A DNA stretch of 64,000 nucleotides from Streptomyces sp. NBC_01497. Its GTDB lineage: Bacteria > Actinomycetota > Actinomycetes > Streptomycetales > Streptomycetaceae. The DNA lies in contig NZ_CP109427.1 of the NCBI RefSeq assembly GCF_036250695.1, positions 7,440,001-7,504,000 of the forward strand, written 5' to 3'. The translations under genes and the position numbers were made by a program. The notes beneath the pieces are model-generated. The model had not been told where the DNA came from. It worked only from the letters and a program-made list of their open reading frames with translations, and did no database searches. Positions within the stretch are counted from its first letter, which is position 1, and each line of letters opens with the position of its first letter. Shown piece by piece: positions 43,216 to 52,314 of the stretch.

Positions 43216-44234
43216 TCGACGTGCTGGTCGCCGGCGGCGGGCCGGCCGGCCTCGCCGCGGCGCTGCACGCCACCGCCGCGGGCTTCGAGACAGTGGTGCT
43301 CGAACCCCGCACGGGCCCCGTCGACAAGGCGTGCGGCGAGGGCGTGATGCCCAGCGGCGTCGGGGCGCTGGCCGCGCTCGGTGTCGGCCCCACGCCGGGC
43401 CGGCCGCTGCGCGGCATTCGCTACCTGCGCGAACACCACCACGCCGAGGCGCTGTTCGACCCCGGGCCGGGCCGGGGCATCCGCCGCACGGACCTGCACG
43501 CGGCACTGCTGCGGCGGGCCGCGGCTGCGGGCATCGAACCGGTCGTCGGCCGGGTGACGGACGTCGAGCAGGACCCGGAGGGGGTGACGGCGGGCGGATT
43601 CCGCGCCCGCTGGCTGATCGCGGCGGACGGCCTGCACTCCCCGGTGCGCCGCGCCCTGGGCCTCGACCTGCCCCCCGGCCCGCGCACCGCGCGCCGCTTC
43701 GGGCAGCGCCGCCACTACCGCACGGCCCCCTGGTCGGACTTCGTGGAGGTGTACTGGTCGCCGGCGGGCGAGGCGTACGTCACCCCGGTCGCGGACGACC
43801 TGGTGGGGGTGGCCGTTCTCAGCTCGCGCCGGCAGGGCTACGACGACCACCTGGCGGGCTTCCCCGCGCTGCGCGCCCGACTCGGCGGCGAACCCGCGAC
43901 GGCGGTGCGCGGCGCGGGCCCCCTGCGGCAGGGTGCCCGTACCCGTGTCGCGGGCCGGGTGCTGCTGGTGGGCGACGCGGCGGGTTACGTGGACGCGCTG
44001 ACCGGCGAGGGCATCGCCCTCGGCCTCGCGTCGGCGCGCGCGGCCGTCGCATGCCTGGCCGCCGGACGGCCGGAGGCGTACGAGCGGCACTGGCGTGCCC
44101 TGACGCGCCGCCACCGGCTCCTTACCACGGCGCTGGTCGGGGTGGCGGGCAGCCCGGCGGCGGCCCGCCTGCTGGTGCCCACGGCCGCGGCGCTGCCCGG
44201 CGTGTTCACCGCGGCGGTACGGGCACTGCAGTAG
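43212..44234 (+). CDS. srsC: FAD-dependent aromatic hydroxylase, SrsC-like
   Basis: A 340-residue flavoprotein. GTG 43212 overlaps the srsB stop (GTGA), so the two are coupled. The Rossmann motif GGGPAGLAAALHATAAGFETVVLE is at the N-terminus, the RTDLHAALLRRAAAAG arginine block follows, then WLIAADGLHSPVRRALGL (the DG motif) and the second FAD motif VLLVGDAAGYVDALTGEGIALGLAS. The early CGEGVMPSGVGAL is typical of geranylgeranyl-reductase-like and SrsC monooxygenases. The S. griseus counterpart hydroxylates the ring, allowing oxidation to a quinone. Confidence 0.88.
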   Translation: MIDVLVAGGGPAGLAAALHATAAGFETVVLEPRTGPVDKACGEGVMPSGVGALAALGVGPTPGRPLRGIRYLREHHHAEALFDPGPGRGIRRTDLHAALLRRAAAAGIEPVVGRVTDVEQDPEGVTAGGFRARWLIAADGLHSPVRRALGLDLPPGPRTARRFGQRRHYRTAPWSDFVEVYWSPAGEAYVTPVADDLVGVAVLSSRRQGYDDHLAGFPALRARLGGEPATAVRGAGPLRQGARTRVAGRVLLVGDAAGYVDALTGEGIALGLASARAAVACLAAGRPEAYERHWRALTRRHRLLTTALVGVAGSPAAARLLVPTAAALPGVFTAAVRALQ

Positions 44235-44268
44235 CCCGTGGCCGGCCCGCGCACCGACCGGCAGCGGG

Positions 44269-45519
44269 TCAGCCCTCCTGCTCCGGGTCGAGGTGCTGGA
44301 CCGTCGTCGCCGCCAGGTTCTGCGGCAGCACGTTCGCCACGTAGTCCTTCACCGTGGCCTCAAGACCGACGTCGTGCCCCGCCTCTTCGGAGAGGTACCA
44401 GCGGTGTTCCACCACCTCGTGGTAGATCTGCGCGATGTCGCTCTCGCCGCGCAGCGTGGGCGGTACGGCCCGGACCGTCGGCCGGAACACGTCCCGTACC
44501 CAGCGGTGCGCGAGGACCTCGGGACGGGCGCCGAGCGGGTCGCCCGGCGCGTAGTCGTCCTGCGTGGCCATCCACGACTCCAGGTCGCCGAGCAGCCGGC
44601 GTGCCTGGTTCTCCTCCGCGTCGAGCCCCGTCAGCCGCAGCAACTGGCGCTGGTGGTGGCCCGCGTCGACCACCTTCGGCAGGAAGCGGACGGTGTCACC
44701 CTGGGGTGAGCTCTCGATCCGCATCTCGGCCACGTCGAAGCCGAGGTCGTTGAGCCTGCGCACCCGCCGGTCGATGTAGTGGCGCTTGTCGAGGGGGTAG
44801 ACGGACTCGCGGGTCAGCTCGTGCCACAGCTCCTCGTAGCGCTCCACGATCGCCGCGCCGAACGGCACCGGGTCGATGGACGGGTGCAGCGCCCCGGACG
44901 CCTCCAGGTCCATCAGCTCCCCGGCGATGTTCATCCGCGCCAGCTCGATGTCGTACTCCCGCTGCCCCTGGCTGAGGGCGGGGTGCATTTCACCGGTCTC
45001 CGCGTCCACCAGGTACGCGGCGAACGCGCCCGCGTCGCGGCGGAACAGCGCGTTCGACAGCGAGCAGTCCCCCCAGGCGAACCCCGCCAGATGCAGGCGT
45101 ACGAGCAGCACGGCGAGCGCGTCCATCAGCCGCTTCACGGTGCTCGGCCGCATCGTCGACTCGAACATCGAGCGGTAGGGGAGGGAGCCCTTGAGATGGC
45201 GGGTGACGAGGGCAGACTCGATCTCCTCGCCGTCCGCCGCGACCCGGCCCGTGACGACGGCGAGGGCCTCGACGGCCGGGATGCCCAGCCGGTGCAGACC
45301 GCGCAGCAGCTCGAACTCCCGCACGGCGGCGCGTTCGGTGATCTCCTTGACCGCCACCACCTCGGGGCCTGCCGAGGCGAACCGCACGACGTGCCGCGAG
45401 ATGCCGCGGGGCAGTGGCACCAGGCACGCCTCGGGCCACTCCTCAAGCACGGTCTCCCAGGGCAGGTCGAGCAGTTGGGCCGGATGCTCCGGATTGGTCG
45501 CGCTGATCTGCAGCGCCAT
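44269..45519 (-). CDS. DUF4032 protein with kinase-like fold
   Basis: A 416-residue cytoplasmic protein, with GGGAGG before ATG 45519. The first half looks like a lipopolysaccharide-kinase (InaA)/protein-kinase-like fold: EVVAVKEITERAAVREFELLRGLHRLGIPAVEALAVV (Lys and Glu of the N-lobe) and HLAGFAWGDCSLSNALFRRDAGAFAAYLVDAETGE (catalytic-loop-like GDxxxxN and a following D). The second half, from about residue 225, is the DUF4032 region (PLDKRHYIDRRVRRLNDLGFDVAEM ... RWYLSEEAGHDVGLEATVKDYV). Kinase activity is not proven. It is convergent with srsC. Confidence 0.85.
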   Translation of the reverse strand: MALQISATNPEHPAQLLDLPWETVLEEWPEACLVPLPRGISRHVVRFASAGPEVVAVKEITERAAVREFELLRGLHRLGIPAVEALAVVTGRVAADGEEIESALVTRHLKGSLPYRSMFESTMRPSTVKRLMDALAVLLVRLHLAGFAWGDCSLSNALFRRDAGAFAAYLVDAETGEMHPALSQGQREYDIELARMNIAGELMDLEASGALHPSIDPVPFGAAIVERYEELWHELTRESVYPLDKRHYIDRRVRRLNDLGFDVAEMRIESSPQGDTVRFLPKVVDAGHHQRQLLRLTGLDAEENQARRLLGDLESWMATQDDYAPGDPLGARPEVLAHRWVRDVFRPTVRAVPPTLRGESDIAQIYHEVVEHRWYLSEEAGHDVGLEATVKDYVANVLPQNLAATTVQHLDPEQEG

Positions 45520-45642
45520 GGCGCCTCCCGCGGTCGGCTGGGCAGGGTCGGGTGGGTCCGGGGACGCCGCTGTCCCGCCCCCAGTGTGCCGGGTGGGCGC
45601 GGCACGCCGGCGACCGCGGGCCCCGTACGGCCCGCCCGCGCC

Positions 45643-47400
45643 TCAGCGGCTCAGCAGCAGTTCCGTGTTGCGGTCGTCCGCCGAGCCGTACGCGGTGGTG
45701 CTCGCGCCCGGCGCGTTGTGTGCGAACTCGCGGTACATGGAGGCGAGTCCGGTCTGCGACAGGTCCTGCATGTCGGTACGCGCGGGAGCGCCCGACTCGA
45801 TCAGGGTGGTGAACAGGGACAGGGTGCCGTCGCCGTTGTCCGCGATCTCGATGACACGCGCGAGTTGCGGACGGTCCACGTGCGAGGCGGTGGAGATCTC
45901 CCAGAAGCTGCCGTGCGGCAGGATCCGGTTGCGGTGGCTGTGCCCGTTGACCCACGCGCGGACGTTATGGTGCCGGCGCAGCAGCGCGACCATCTCGTCG
46001 CCGGTGTGCCGTGCCTCGTGCGGCTTCGCCGGGTCGGGATGGGTGTTCGTCATCGTCCAGCTGTTGTGGTGGCTGAAGACGATCACGTGCGCGTCCTGGT
46101 GGAGGGTGAGCGTGCGCTCCAGCCAGGTCAGCTGCTCGGTGCCCACCGAGCCGAGGAAGTGGCCGCCCCGGTCGGTGGTGTCCACGCTGACGCCGATGAC
46201 GTTCTCGCCCATGGGGAAGGTGTAGTACTGCGTGTTCGCCGCGAGGTTGTCGGCCGTGTAGCCGTGGCCGTGCGGCCCGGGGCCGGTGCGGGACGGGTCC
46301 AGGTGCGCGGCGAGGTAGTCGCGCGGGGTGAACGGCGCCCTGCGCTCGTCCGGGGTGACCGCCCGCATGTGGCGCCGCTCGCGCCGGAGCAGGGCCACGA
46401 GTTCGTCGCCCGAGGGGTGGCTGCCCGCGGTGAGGATCTTTCGCAGCGGCTCGGCCTCGCTCTCGGTCACGGCGTACAACTTGCGCCCGCCCACGGCGAA
46501 TTCGGCGAGGTACCCGGACCTGTCGGCCATGGCGCCGCTCGCGAGGGCGTCGTGGTTGCCGACCGTCGAGTACCAGGGGATGCGCAGACCGGGGCTGGTG
46601 ACGGGACGGATCACCGCGTCGAGGTAGCCGGCGAGACGGGGGAAGCCGAGGCGTGTGTCGACGTCGCGGACCGTGGACCCGGGCTGCCAGTACAGCTTCT
46701 CGCCGGAGTTCTGCGTTCCCTCGTAGTGCCGCGGGTCACCGGTGTTGGGAGTGATCCGTCCGCCGCTCATCACGGTGAGGTACCAGTCGAGCTCGGCACG
46801 GGAGTTGTTGTCCGTGTTGTCCCCCGTGGTCACCGCGAAGGACAGGGGCGATCCGGTGGCGGGGCCGTTCCTGATCGCGTTGATCCGCTCGACCAGCGCC
46901 ACCGCGCCCGGCACCGACAGCGCCTCCTGGGGCCGCCAGCCGGTCAGGTCCGCGCCGCGCAGGTACTCGGTGCGTACGGGGTGCTGCACGTCCGCCAGAT
47001 GCAGGTCGGTCAGCTGGACGAACGCGGTGAGCGTGGTGCGCCGGGAGGCGCGTGCCGCTCCCGGCGCGGCCAGTTCGCGGCGCACCACCCGGCGCCATCC
47101 GGGGCCGTCCGCGAGCCGTTGGTAGCGGGTCCGGGTCTCGACGGGTGTCGCCACCGAGTCGAGGGTGGTGCGCGCCGGCACCCTCGGCGCCCGTGCCCCG
47201 GTCGTGGTGTCCGCGGCGCTGCGGGGAGAGGGCACGGCGGGATGCGCGGGAGCGGCGGCGGGAGCGACGGCCGTCGCCTCGCCCGAGCCCCGGCCCACGC
47301 CCAGCGTGAGGCCGATTCCGGCGGAGGCGCCGACGGCCCCGGCGGCGGTGAGGAAGTGACGGCGGTCCAGGGAGGTGACTGCGGAGCGTATGCGGGACAT
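45643..47400 (-). CDS. Tat-exported metallophosphoesterase (TIGR03767 type)
   Basis: A 585-residue precursor with ATG 47400 after GAGGAAGG. A twin-arginine signal (SLDRRHFLTAAGAVGASAGIG) is followed by a Pro/Ala-rich stretch. The calcineurin-like domain has all metal motifs: FVQLTDLHLADVQH, TTGDNTDNN, WYSTVGNHDAL, VIVFSHHNSW and WVNGHSHRNRI. Length and motif spacing match the actinobacterial TIGR03767 family. The substrate is unknown; such proteins are candidates for phosphate release from extracellular nucleotides or cell-wall phosphodiesters. Confidence 0.92.
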   Translation of the reverse strand: MSRIRSAVTSLDRRHFLTAAGAVGASAGIGLTLGVGRGSGEATAVAPAAAPAHPAVPSPRSAADTTTGARAPRVPARTTLDSVATPVETRTRYQRLADGPGWRRVVRRELAAPGAARASRRTTLTAFVQLTDLHLADVQHPVRTEYLRGADLTGWRPQEALSVPGAVALVERINAIRNGPATGSPLSFAVTTGDNTDNNSRAELDWYLTVMSGGRITPNTGDPRHYEGTQNSGEKLYWQPGSTVRDVDTRLGFPRLAGYLDAVIRPVTSPGLRIPWYSTVGNHDALASGAMADRSGYLAEFAVGGRKLYAVTESEAEPLRKILTAGSHPSGDELVALLRRERRHMRAVTPDERRAPFTPRDYLAAHLDPSRTGPGPHGHGYTADNLAANTQYYTFPMGENVIGVSVDTTDRGGHFLGSVGTEQLTWLERTLTLHQDAHVIVFSHHNSWTMTNTHPDPAKPHEARHTGDEMVALLRRHHNVRAWVNGHSHRNRILPHGSFWEISTASHVDRPQLARVIEIADNGDGTLSLFTTLIESGAPARTDMQDLSQTGLASMYREFAHNAPGASTTAYGSADDRNTELLLSR

Positions 47401-48027
47401 GGTGGCCTTCCTCGGGTGAGGATGCGACGTCGGGGTGGCCCCACGGGCGACGCCCCGGGCACACTTCGATGCTTGACACCGGGTGTGGCCTGTGCGTGAA
47501 CGAGGTTCCAACGTCTGGCGCCCATCACCGGACAGGGATCACCGGCGCCCGGAGCCGTCCCCGACCTCATGCCCGCGCGACCGGATCCGGTCACTCACCG
47601 TTCACCGCTCGGGGAAGGGGAGCGGACAGCCGGCGCACAGACGGCCCATGGCGGCTGCCCGCCCCGCGGCCCCGACGGGCGTCCCCGGGGCCCCGGGCCC
47701 GCCGCCCCGGGGGGAGCCCCTTGCGAGGCTGCGCGGGCCGGTGTCGCGGCGATCCGCCGGGCACAGCGGGGGGCCTGGCGCCTCCGGGCCCGCGCGGCCG
47801 GGACACCCGACGGGAAGAATCTTGGAAGCGGCGTGCATGAGGCCCCCGCGCCCGGGGCACACGCATTCTCGACCCGAGCCCGCGGCCTCTCCCCCCTTGG
47901 CCGCCGGAGCTCGTCGGCCCCACCGGTCCGTCCCCCCGGCCGGTGGGGCCGCCCCTTTTCCGGCGCGGCCCGCCACCTTCCGGCGCGGCCCGCTATTTCT
48001 CCGGGGCGGTCCGCTGCCGCGAAGCCG
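47401..48027. other. Gap with short GC repeats
   Basis: About 630 bases with no credible gene. Near the end (47956-48013) the phrase TTCCGGCGCGGCCCGC occurs twice, with a third looser copy TCTCCGGGGCGGTCCGC. These could form stems next to the GH75 stop and act as a terminator region. Confidence 0.45.
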
Positions 48028-48795
48028 TCACCGTGTGCCCGCCACGAACTCCCGCGCCAGCCGGTCGCCCATCCGCACGGCGGCCGCGTGGCTCTCCAGC
48101 GGCTCCACCTTCGTGTTCCTGAACAGGATGTACGTCACGTCCTTCGGCGTGCCCCCGCCCGCCGGGTCCGGCGTGATGCCGAGCGCGTGCGCCGTCGCGT
48201 ACGACGCCTCGCCGATCAGCCCGGCCGGACCGGTGTCGCCGACGATCGCGTACTGCACCTGCCCGTCGTGCACGACGGCGGCGAGCCCGCCGCCGCGGAT
48301 GCCCGAGGCCCGGTAGTCCCATGTGCCGCTCGGGTCGGGCACCACGACGTAGGGCAGTTCCTCCGCGTCGAGCGGCTGCCCGTCCGACTGCGGGAACGCC
48401 GTCATGTTCTGGAACTCGGAGTCCGTGTCCTCGTTGCAGTGGGCGGTGGCCCGGCCGTCGCAGTCGATGTCCAGGTCGGCCTTCCAGAACACGGCGCCCT
48501 TCGTGCCGCACACCGGCACGGCCGGCTCGTCGTCCTCGTCGTCCATCCGGAACATGCCGTTGGACTCCGGCTCGCAGCGAGCGGCCCGGGCGAGCAGTTG
48601 CGCCGCGGTCACCGAACCCTCCTGGAGGAAGGCGGTGGGCGGCCCGGCCGCGCCGGTGAGCGCGTCCGGCAAGGCGCCTCGCAGGGCGCTCGTCCGTTCG
48701 GCCGGCGCCGAGGAGGACAGGGACAGGTGGGGGAGTACGGACGCGGCGGCCAAGAACGTGCCGGCCGCGGCGACGACATGCGTGCGGTAACGCAC
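48028..48795 (-). CDS. Secreted chitosanase, GH75
   Basis: A 255-residue precursor, start GTG 48795 with GAAAGG 9 bases upstream. The signal peptide is RYRTHVVAAAGTFLAAASVLPHLSL. The catalytic domain has the GH75 signature GAVFWKADLDIDCDGRATAHCNEDTDSEFQNMTAFPQSDGQPLDAEELPYVVVP, with the catalytic Asp in DIDCDG, then GLAAVVHDGQVQYAIVGDTGPAGLIGEASYA. It cleaves internal bonds of chitosan; the exo-glucosaminidase at 17-20 kb would finish the oligomers. I see no clear operator at its promoter. Confidence 0.92.
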   Translation of the reverse strand: MRYRTHVVAAAGTFLAAASVLPHLSLSSSAPAERTSALRGALPDALTGAAGPPTAFLQEGSVTAAQLLARAARCEPESNGMFRMDDEDDEPAVPVCGTKGAVFWKADLDIDCDGRATAHCNEDTDSEFQNMTAFPQSDGQPLDAEELPYVVVPDPSGTWDYRASGIRGGGLAAVVHDGQVQYAIVGDTGPAGLIGEASYATAHALGITPDPAGGGTPKDVTYILFRNTKVEPLESHAAAVRMGDRLAREFVAGTR

Positions 48796-48960
48796 CGAAG
48801 GGGGCCTTTCGTCATGACGGGGAGCGGAGAACGGAGAGCGGAGAACGAGCACGGGCGGCGGCGCCTGCCGTCCCGGCCCCGGCGGCGAGGCGAGGGCTGT
48901 GGCGAGGCGAGGGCGGCGGCCCGGGCCGGTCGGCCCGGCGCTGCGGCACCGGAGAACGGG

Positions 48961-49434
48961 TCAGCCGGCGTCGGATATGTGCAGGCCGAGCCGGTCGAGG
49001 AAGATCCGCTGTCCCGCGACCAGCCGTTTCTCGGCCTCCTCGGCGGACACCCAGGCCACCCGGTCGAGCTCGGGGAAATCGCGCTGGATGCCGGAGCCGC
49101 GCGGCCACTCCATGCGGAACGTGCCGAAGACGGCGTCGGCCGGGTCCAGCTCCCCCTCGACGGCCCAGGCCGTGACCGTCTTGCCGCCGCGCTGCCGGTG
49201 CTCGCCCAGGGGGATCCAGGGGCCCTCGGGCGGCGTCAGCCCCAGCTCCTCGCTGAACTCGCGGCGCGCCGCGTCCTTCGGCCGCTCGTCGTCCTCGTAC
49301 TCGCCCTTCGGCATCGACCAGGCCGCGGCCTCGCGGCGCGCCCAGAAGGGGCCGCCCATGTGGCCGATGAGTACCTCCGTACCGTCGCCCGTGCGCCGGT
49401 ACACCAGGAGTCCCGCGCTTCGCTTGCCCGACAT
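48961..49434 (-). CDS. NUDIX hydrolase
   Basis: A 157-residue hydrolase. The Nudix box is GEYEDDERPKDAARREFSEELG, fitting G-x5-E-x7-R-E-U-x-E-E-x-G-U. The opening SAGLLVYRRTGDGTEVLIGHMGGPFWARREAAAWSMPKG and the closing WVSAEEAEKRLVAGQRIFLDRL are typical of the small house-cleaning group (ADP-ribose, diadenosine or oxidised-nucleotide substrates). ATG 49434 is chosen because it directly precedes the domain. It stands alone between two secreted hydrolases. Confidence 0.93.
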   Translation of the reverse strand: MSGKRSAGLLVYRRTGDGTEVLIGHMGGPFWARREAAAWSMPKGEYEDDERPKDAARREFSEELGLTPPEGPWIPLGEHRQRGGKTVTAWAVEGELDPADAVFGTFRMEWPRGSGIQRDFPELDRVAWVSAEEAEKRLVAGQRIFLDRLGLHISDAG

Positions 49435-49715
49435 GCCGTCAAGTCTGCTGCGGCCCGCGGCGCACCGCTCGAACTGATGCGCCATCCGGGCGCGGTGGCG
49501 GGCCGGCCGGGGACGGGGAGGGCGGGATCCGGGCCGCGGCCCGGCGCCGCGGCCCCGGGCAGGGGGCAGGGCCCGGCCGGTGGGGGGTGCGGGGGGAGCC
49601 TGGCCGGGCCCTGCGGGAGTGGTGGCACGGTGCCGGCGTCACGTCCGCGCGGGGCACGGGCGCGACGCCGGTGGTGGCGCCGGCCGCCGGCCCAGGACCG
49701 GCGGCCGGCGCGTCG

Positions 49716-51536
49716 TCACGGGTAGGAGACCACGTTGGAGGGAACGGTGCTGGTGCCCGAGGTGGCGGTGCCGGTGCTGTTGATGGCGTGCTTGTACTGG
49801 CCCATCCCGCCGAGCGAGACCACCAGCACGTCGTGGAACTTCACGCCCGACTTCTGCGGGACCTCGAAGCCGTGGTCCACCTGGATGCTCGGGGCCGCGG
49901 TGAAGTTGCAGTAGCTGCCGACCCCCCACGCCTCGTGCGTGTTGACCGCGGCGTCCACCTTGTAGGCGGCGTAGCCGGCCGTCGAACCGTTCTGGATGGC
50001 GGCCTGGTTGGGGGCGTCGTAGGCCAGTTCGTTCTGGAAGAAGATGGTGCGGCCGCCCTCGCCGCTCCACTCCACGCAGTACTTGTTGAAGTGCTCGACG
50101 AACAGGCCGGTGGCGAGCACGTTGGCACCGTTGACCTTGAGCCCGTAGTCGGCCCTGTTGGTCTCCCAGCCGACGCCCGCGCCGTGGTCCGCGCGCCAGA
50201 TCCAGGTGTGGTCGATGATGGTGTTCGCGCTGTTGATCTCCATGCTGGTGGTGGCCTTGCCCGCGCCCGCGCCGCCGATCCGGACGAACACGTCCTGCAC
50301 CGTTGTCGGGTTCGAGGCGTGGCTCGCGGACGCGCCCGCGGGCCCGACCCGCAGCAGGTACGGCGAGTTGGTGGTGCCGGCGTCGAGCAGGAAGCCCGCC
50401 AGCTTGATGCCGTCGACGTCGGCGGTCTGCATGGCCGTCACGCCGTTGTCCGGGATGATCGTCGGGTAGCCGATGCCGAGCACCACGGTGTTCGCACGGG
50501 TGATGTTGATCGTCTGGTCCACGTGGTAAATGCCCGGCGTGAACAGCAGGTTCAGGCCCTGCGAGAGGGCCTGGTTGATGGTCGCGGCGGTGGCTCCGGC
50601 CTTCACCACGTAGAACTGCGAGAGCGGGATGGACGTGCCGGGGGTGGAGCCGTTCGCCCAGGACACACCGCGGGCGTTCGTCCGCAGCGACGGCACGAAG
50701 ACCGCGTAGTCACTGCCGTTGAGGTAGAGGTACGGCTTCTCCCGGGAGACGGGCGTCGTGTCGAGCGTGGTGTACACGGGGTTGGGGAAGCTCTGCCCGG
50801 GCGCGCCGGTCACGCCCGAGAACACCATGTTCCAGACGCCGTTGCCCCAGCCGCCGATCTGGCTGTCCCGGGTGTACCACTGCTGTTGCGAGTACGGCGA
50901 GATGGTGCCGTCGACTTTGCTGTCGGCGATGTAGCCGCCACTCGCCCAACCGTAGCCGTTGGGGGCGAGGTTGAGCCCGCCCTTGATGTGCATGCGGCGG
51001 AACGGGGCGGCCTGGGCGACCGCCCACCGGTCCGTGCCGCTGACCGGTGTCAGCGCCATGTTCTCGGCCGAACGCCAGAAGTTCTGCGTGGCGTTGCCGT
51101 TGAACCAGCCGGCGTCCACGGTCACGTCGCCGTTGATCTGCACGTCGTCGGGGTTGCGGCCGAGACCGGCGATCGAGGTGTAGAAGCCGATCTGCGCGTT
51201 GAGGCCGTTGTACGTACCGGGCTTGAACAGCAGCGCGTACCGGCCCGTGCCGAACTGCGCGGACTCCTGCTGGTGGAAGATCGTGTCCAGGGTTCCCTGG
51301 ATGTTGGCGGTCGAGGGGTCGAAGACGATGACGTTGGGCCCGAGGTCGCCGCCGCCGGAGACGGCGGGCGACGCCGCTCTCGCCGGCCGGCCGGCGGCCC
51401 GGGGTGCGGCACCCGCCGTGGCGGCGGGCAGGAACGCGGAACCGAGGACGGCACCGGCGGCGGCAGCGGTGAACGCGCGGCGGCTGAGCCGGGAGGACCC
51501 GTTCTCGCGGGAAGGGTCCTGAGGAGGTTGCTGCAT
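49716..51536 (-). CDS. Tat-secreted beta-helix glycoside hydrolase, GH55-like
   Basis: A 606-residue precursor; ATG 51536 has GGAGGT about 10 bases upstream. The twin-arginine signal SSRLSRRAFTAAAAGAVLGS ends near AGA. The rest is a double right-handed beta-helix of the pectate-lyase fold: LGPNVIVFDPSTANIQGTLDTIF, RYALLFKPGTYNGLNAQIGFY, and in the second half GLNLLFTPGIYHVDQTINITRANTVVLGIGYPTI. Size and two-helix layout match bacterial GH55 exo-beta-1,3-glucanases, but many Streptomyces homologues are annotated differently, so the family call is moderate. A LacI-type palindrome lies in the leader. Laminarin-type beta-glucan is the likely substrate. Confidence 0.75.
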   Translation of the reverse strand: MQQPPQDPSRENGSSRLSRRAFTAAAAGAVLGSAFLPAATAGAAPRAAGRPARAASPAVSGGGDLGPNVIVFDPSTANIQGTLDTIFHQQESAQFGTGRYALLFKPGTYNGLNAQIGFYTSIAGLGRNPDDVQINGDVTVDAGWFNGNATQNFWRSAENMALTPVSGTDRWAVAQAAPFRRMHIKGGLNLAPNGYGWASGGYIADSKVDGTISPYSQQQWYTRDSQIGGWGNGVWNMVFSGVTGAPGQSFPNPVYTTLDTTPVSREKPYLYLNGSDYAVFVPSLRTNARGVSWANGSTPGTSIPLSQFYVVKAGATAATINQALSQGLNLLFTPGIYHVDQTINITRANTVVLGIGYPTIIPDNGVTAMQTADVDGIKLAGFLLDAGTTNSPYLLRVGPAGASASHASNPTTVQDVFVRIGGAGAGKATTSMEINSANTIIDHTWIWRADHGAGVGWETNRADYGLKVNGANVLATGLFVEHFNKYCVEWSGEGGRTIFFQNELAYDAPNQAAIQNGSTAGYAAYKVDAAVNTHEAWGVGSYCNFTAAPSIQVDHGFEVPQKSGVKFHDVLVVSLGGMGQYKHAINSTGTATSGTSTVPSNVVSYP

Positions 51537-51593
51537 GGGGGGATGGACCTCCTGGGCAGAGGGAGACATGGGGGCGGGGCACCCGGAGAGCGT

Positions 51594-51646
51594 GAGAGCG
51601 CTCTCTGGGTAGGTGCGATGGTTCTCCGGTGTTACGTACGCGTCAA
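51594..51646 (-). promoter_or_regulatory. LacI-type operator and promoter of the GH55-like gene
   Basis: GAGAGCGCTCTC (51594-51605) is a perfect 12-bp palindrome with the central CG step of LacI-family sites; it resembles CebR-type boxes (TGGGAGCGCTCCCA) but with AGAG arms. On the minus strand a -35 TTGACG (complement of 51641-51646) lies upstream, so the operator falls near the transcription start. Confidence 0.75.
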
Positions 51647-51864
51647 GACTTGTGCGCGAACGAGCGGTTCCCGGGACCAGATTCGTCAACAAGTAACGGC
51701 GAAAAACGGGTGGTTGGCCCTGCATGGCGGGCCTTGGGGCAGATGCCCGTTCGGCTTGTGACGGCAGGTTCGCGGCCCCCGAACCTGATTGACGCGGCTC
51801 CTGGCGGGAACCAGGAGGACCGAGGCCTGAAACCGCCCACGCAAAGTGGAGAGGAGTGGTCCGG

Positions 51865-52314
51865 ATGCACGCGAGCGGGCACACCCACCGGGGTGCCGCA
51901 CGTGTCACCTATACCTTGCCCAGTTCGGACACGTCACCGGGCTGGGCGCGCTACCTCACCGACGCCTACCTGACCCGTGACCGTGCGGGGAACATCGATC
52001 GCGAGCAGATCGAGGACGCCCGGATCGTCGTGTCCGAACTGGTCACCAACGCCACCCGCCACGGCAGCGGCAGCTGCCTCCTGCGCCTCACGGTGCGGCG
52101 GGGCTGCGTCACGGTGGAGGTCCACGACGACAACCCGGCCCGGCCCGTGCTCAGGGAGCTCCGGGCGGACGACCCGGTGCTCACCGCCGAATCGCCCGAG
52201 GCGCTCCCGGAGAGGGGCCGTGGCATCGCCATGGTGCGCGGGCTCTCCCACCGCTTCTCCGTCTGCGGGTCGCCCGAGGACGGCAAGACCGTACAGGCGG
52301 TCCTGAGCGGCTGA
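51865..52314 (+). CDS. Anti-sigma-type ATP-binding protein (HATPase_c_2)
   Basis: A 149-residue GHKL-fold protein of the RsbW/SpoIIAB-like group very common in Streptomyces. The N-box is ARIVVSELVTNATRHGSGSC, the G1 box is VEVHDDNPARPV and the G2-like loop is PERGRGIAMVRGLSHRF. These proteins bind ATP and act as switch kinases or as simple partners for sigma or anti-anti-sigma factors; no partner gene is adjacent. ATG 51865 has GGAGAGGAG upstream. It is divergent from the GH55-like gene. Confidence 0.9.
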   Translation: MHASGHTHRGAARVTYTLPSSDTSPGWARYLTDAYLTRDRAGNIDREQIEDARIVVSELVTNATRHGSGSCLLRLTVRRGCVTVEVHDDNPARPVLRELRADDPVLTAESPEALPERGRGIAMVRGLSHRFSVCGSPEDGKTVQAVLSG

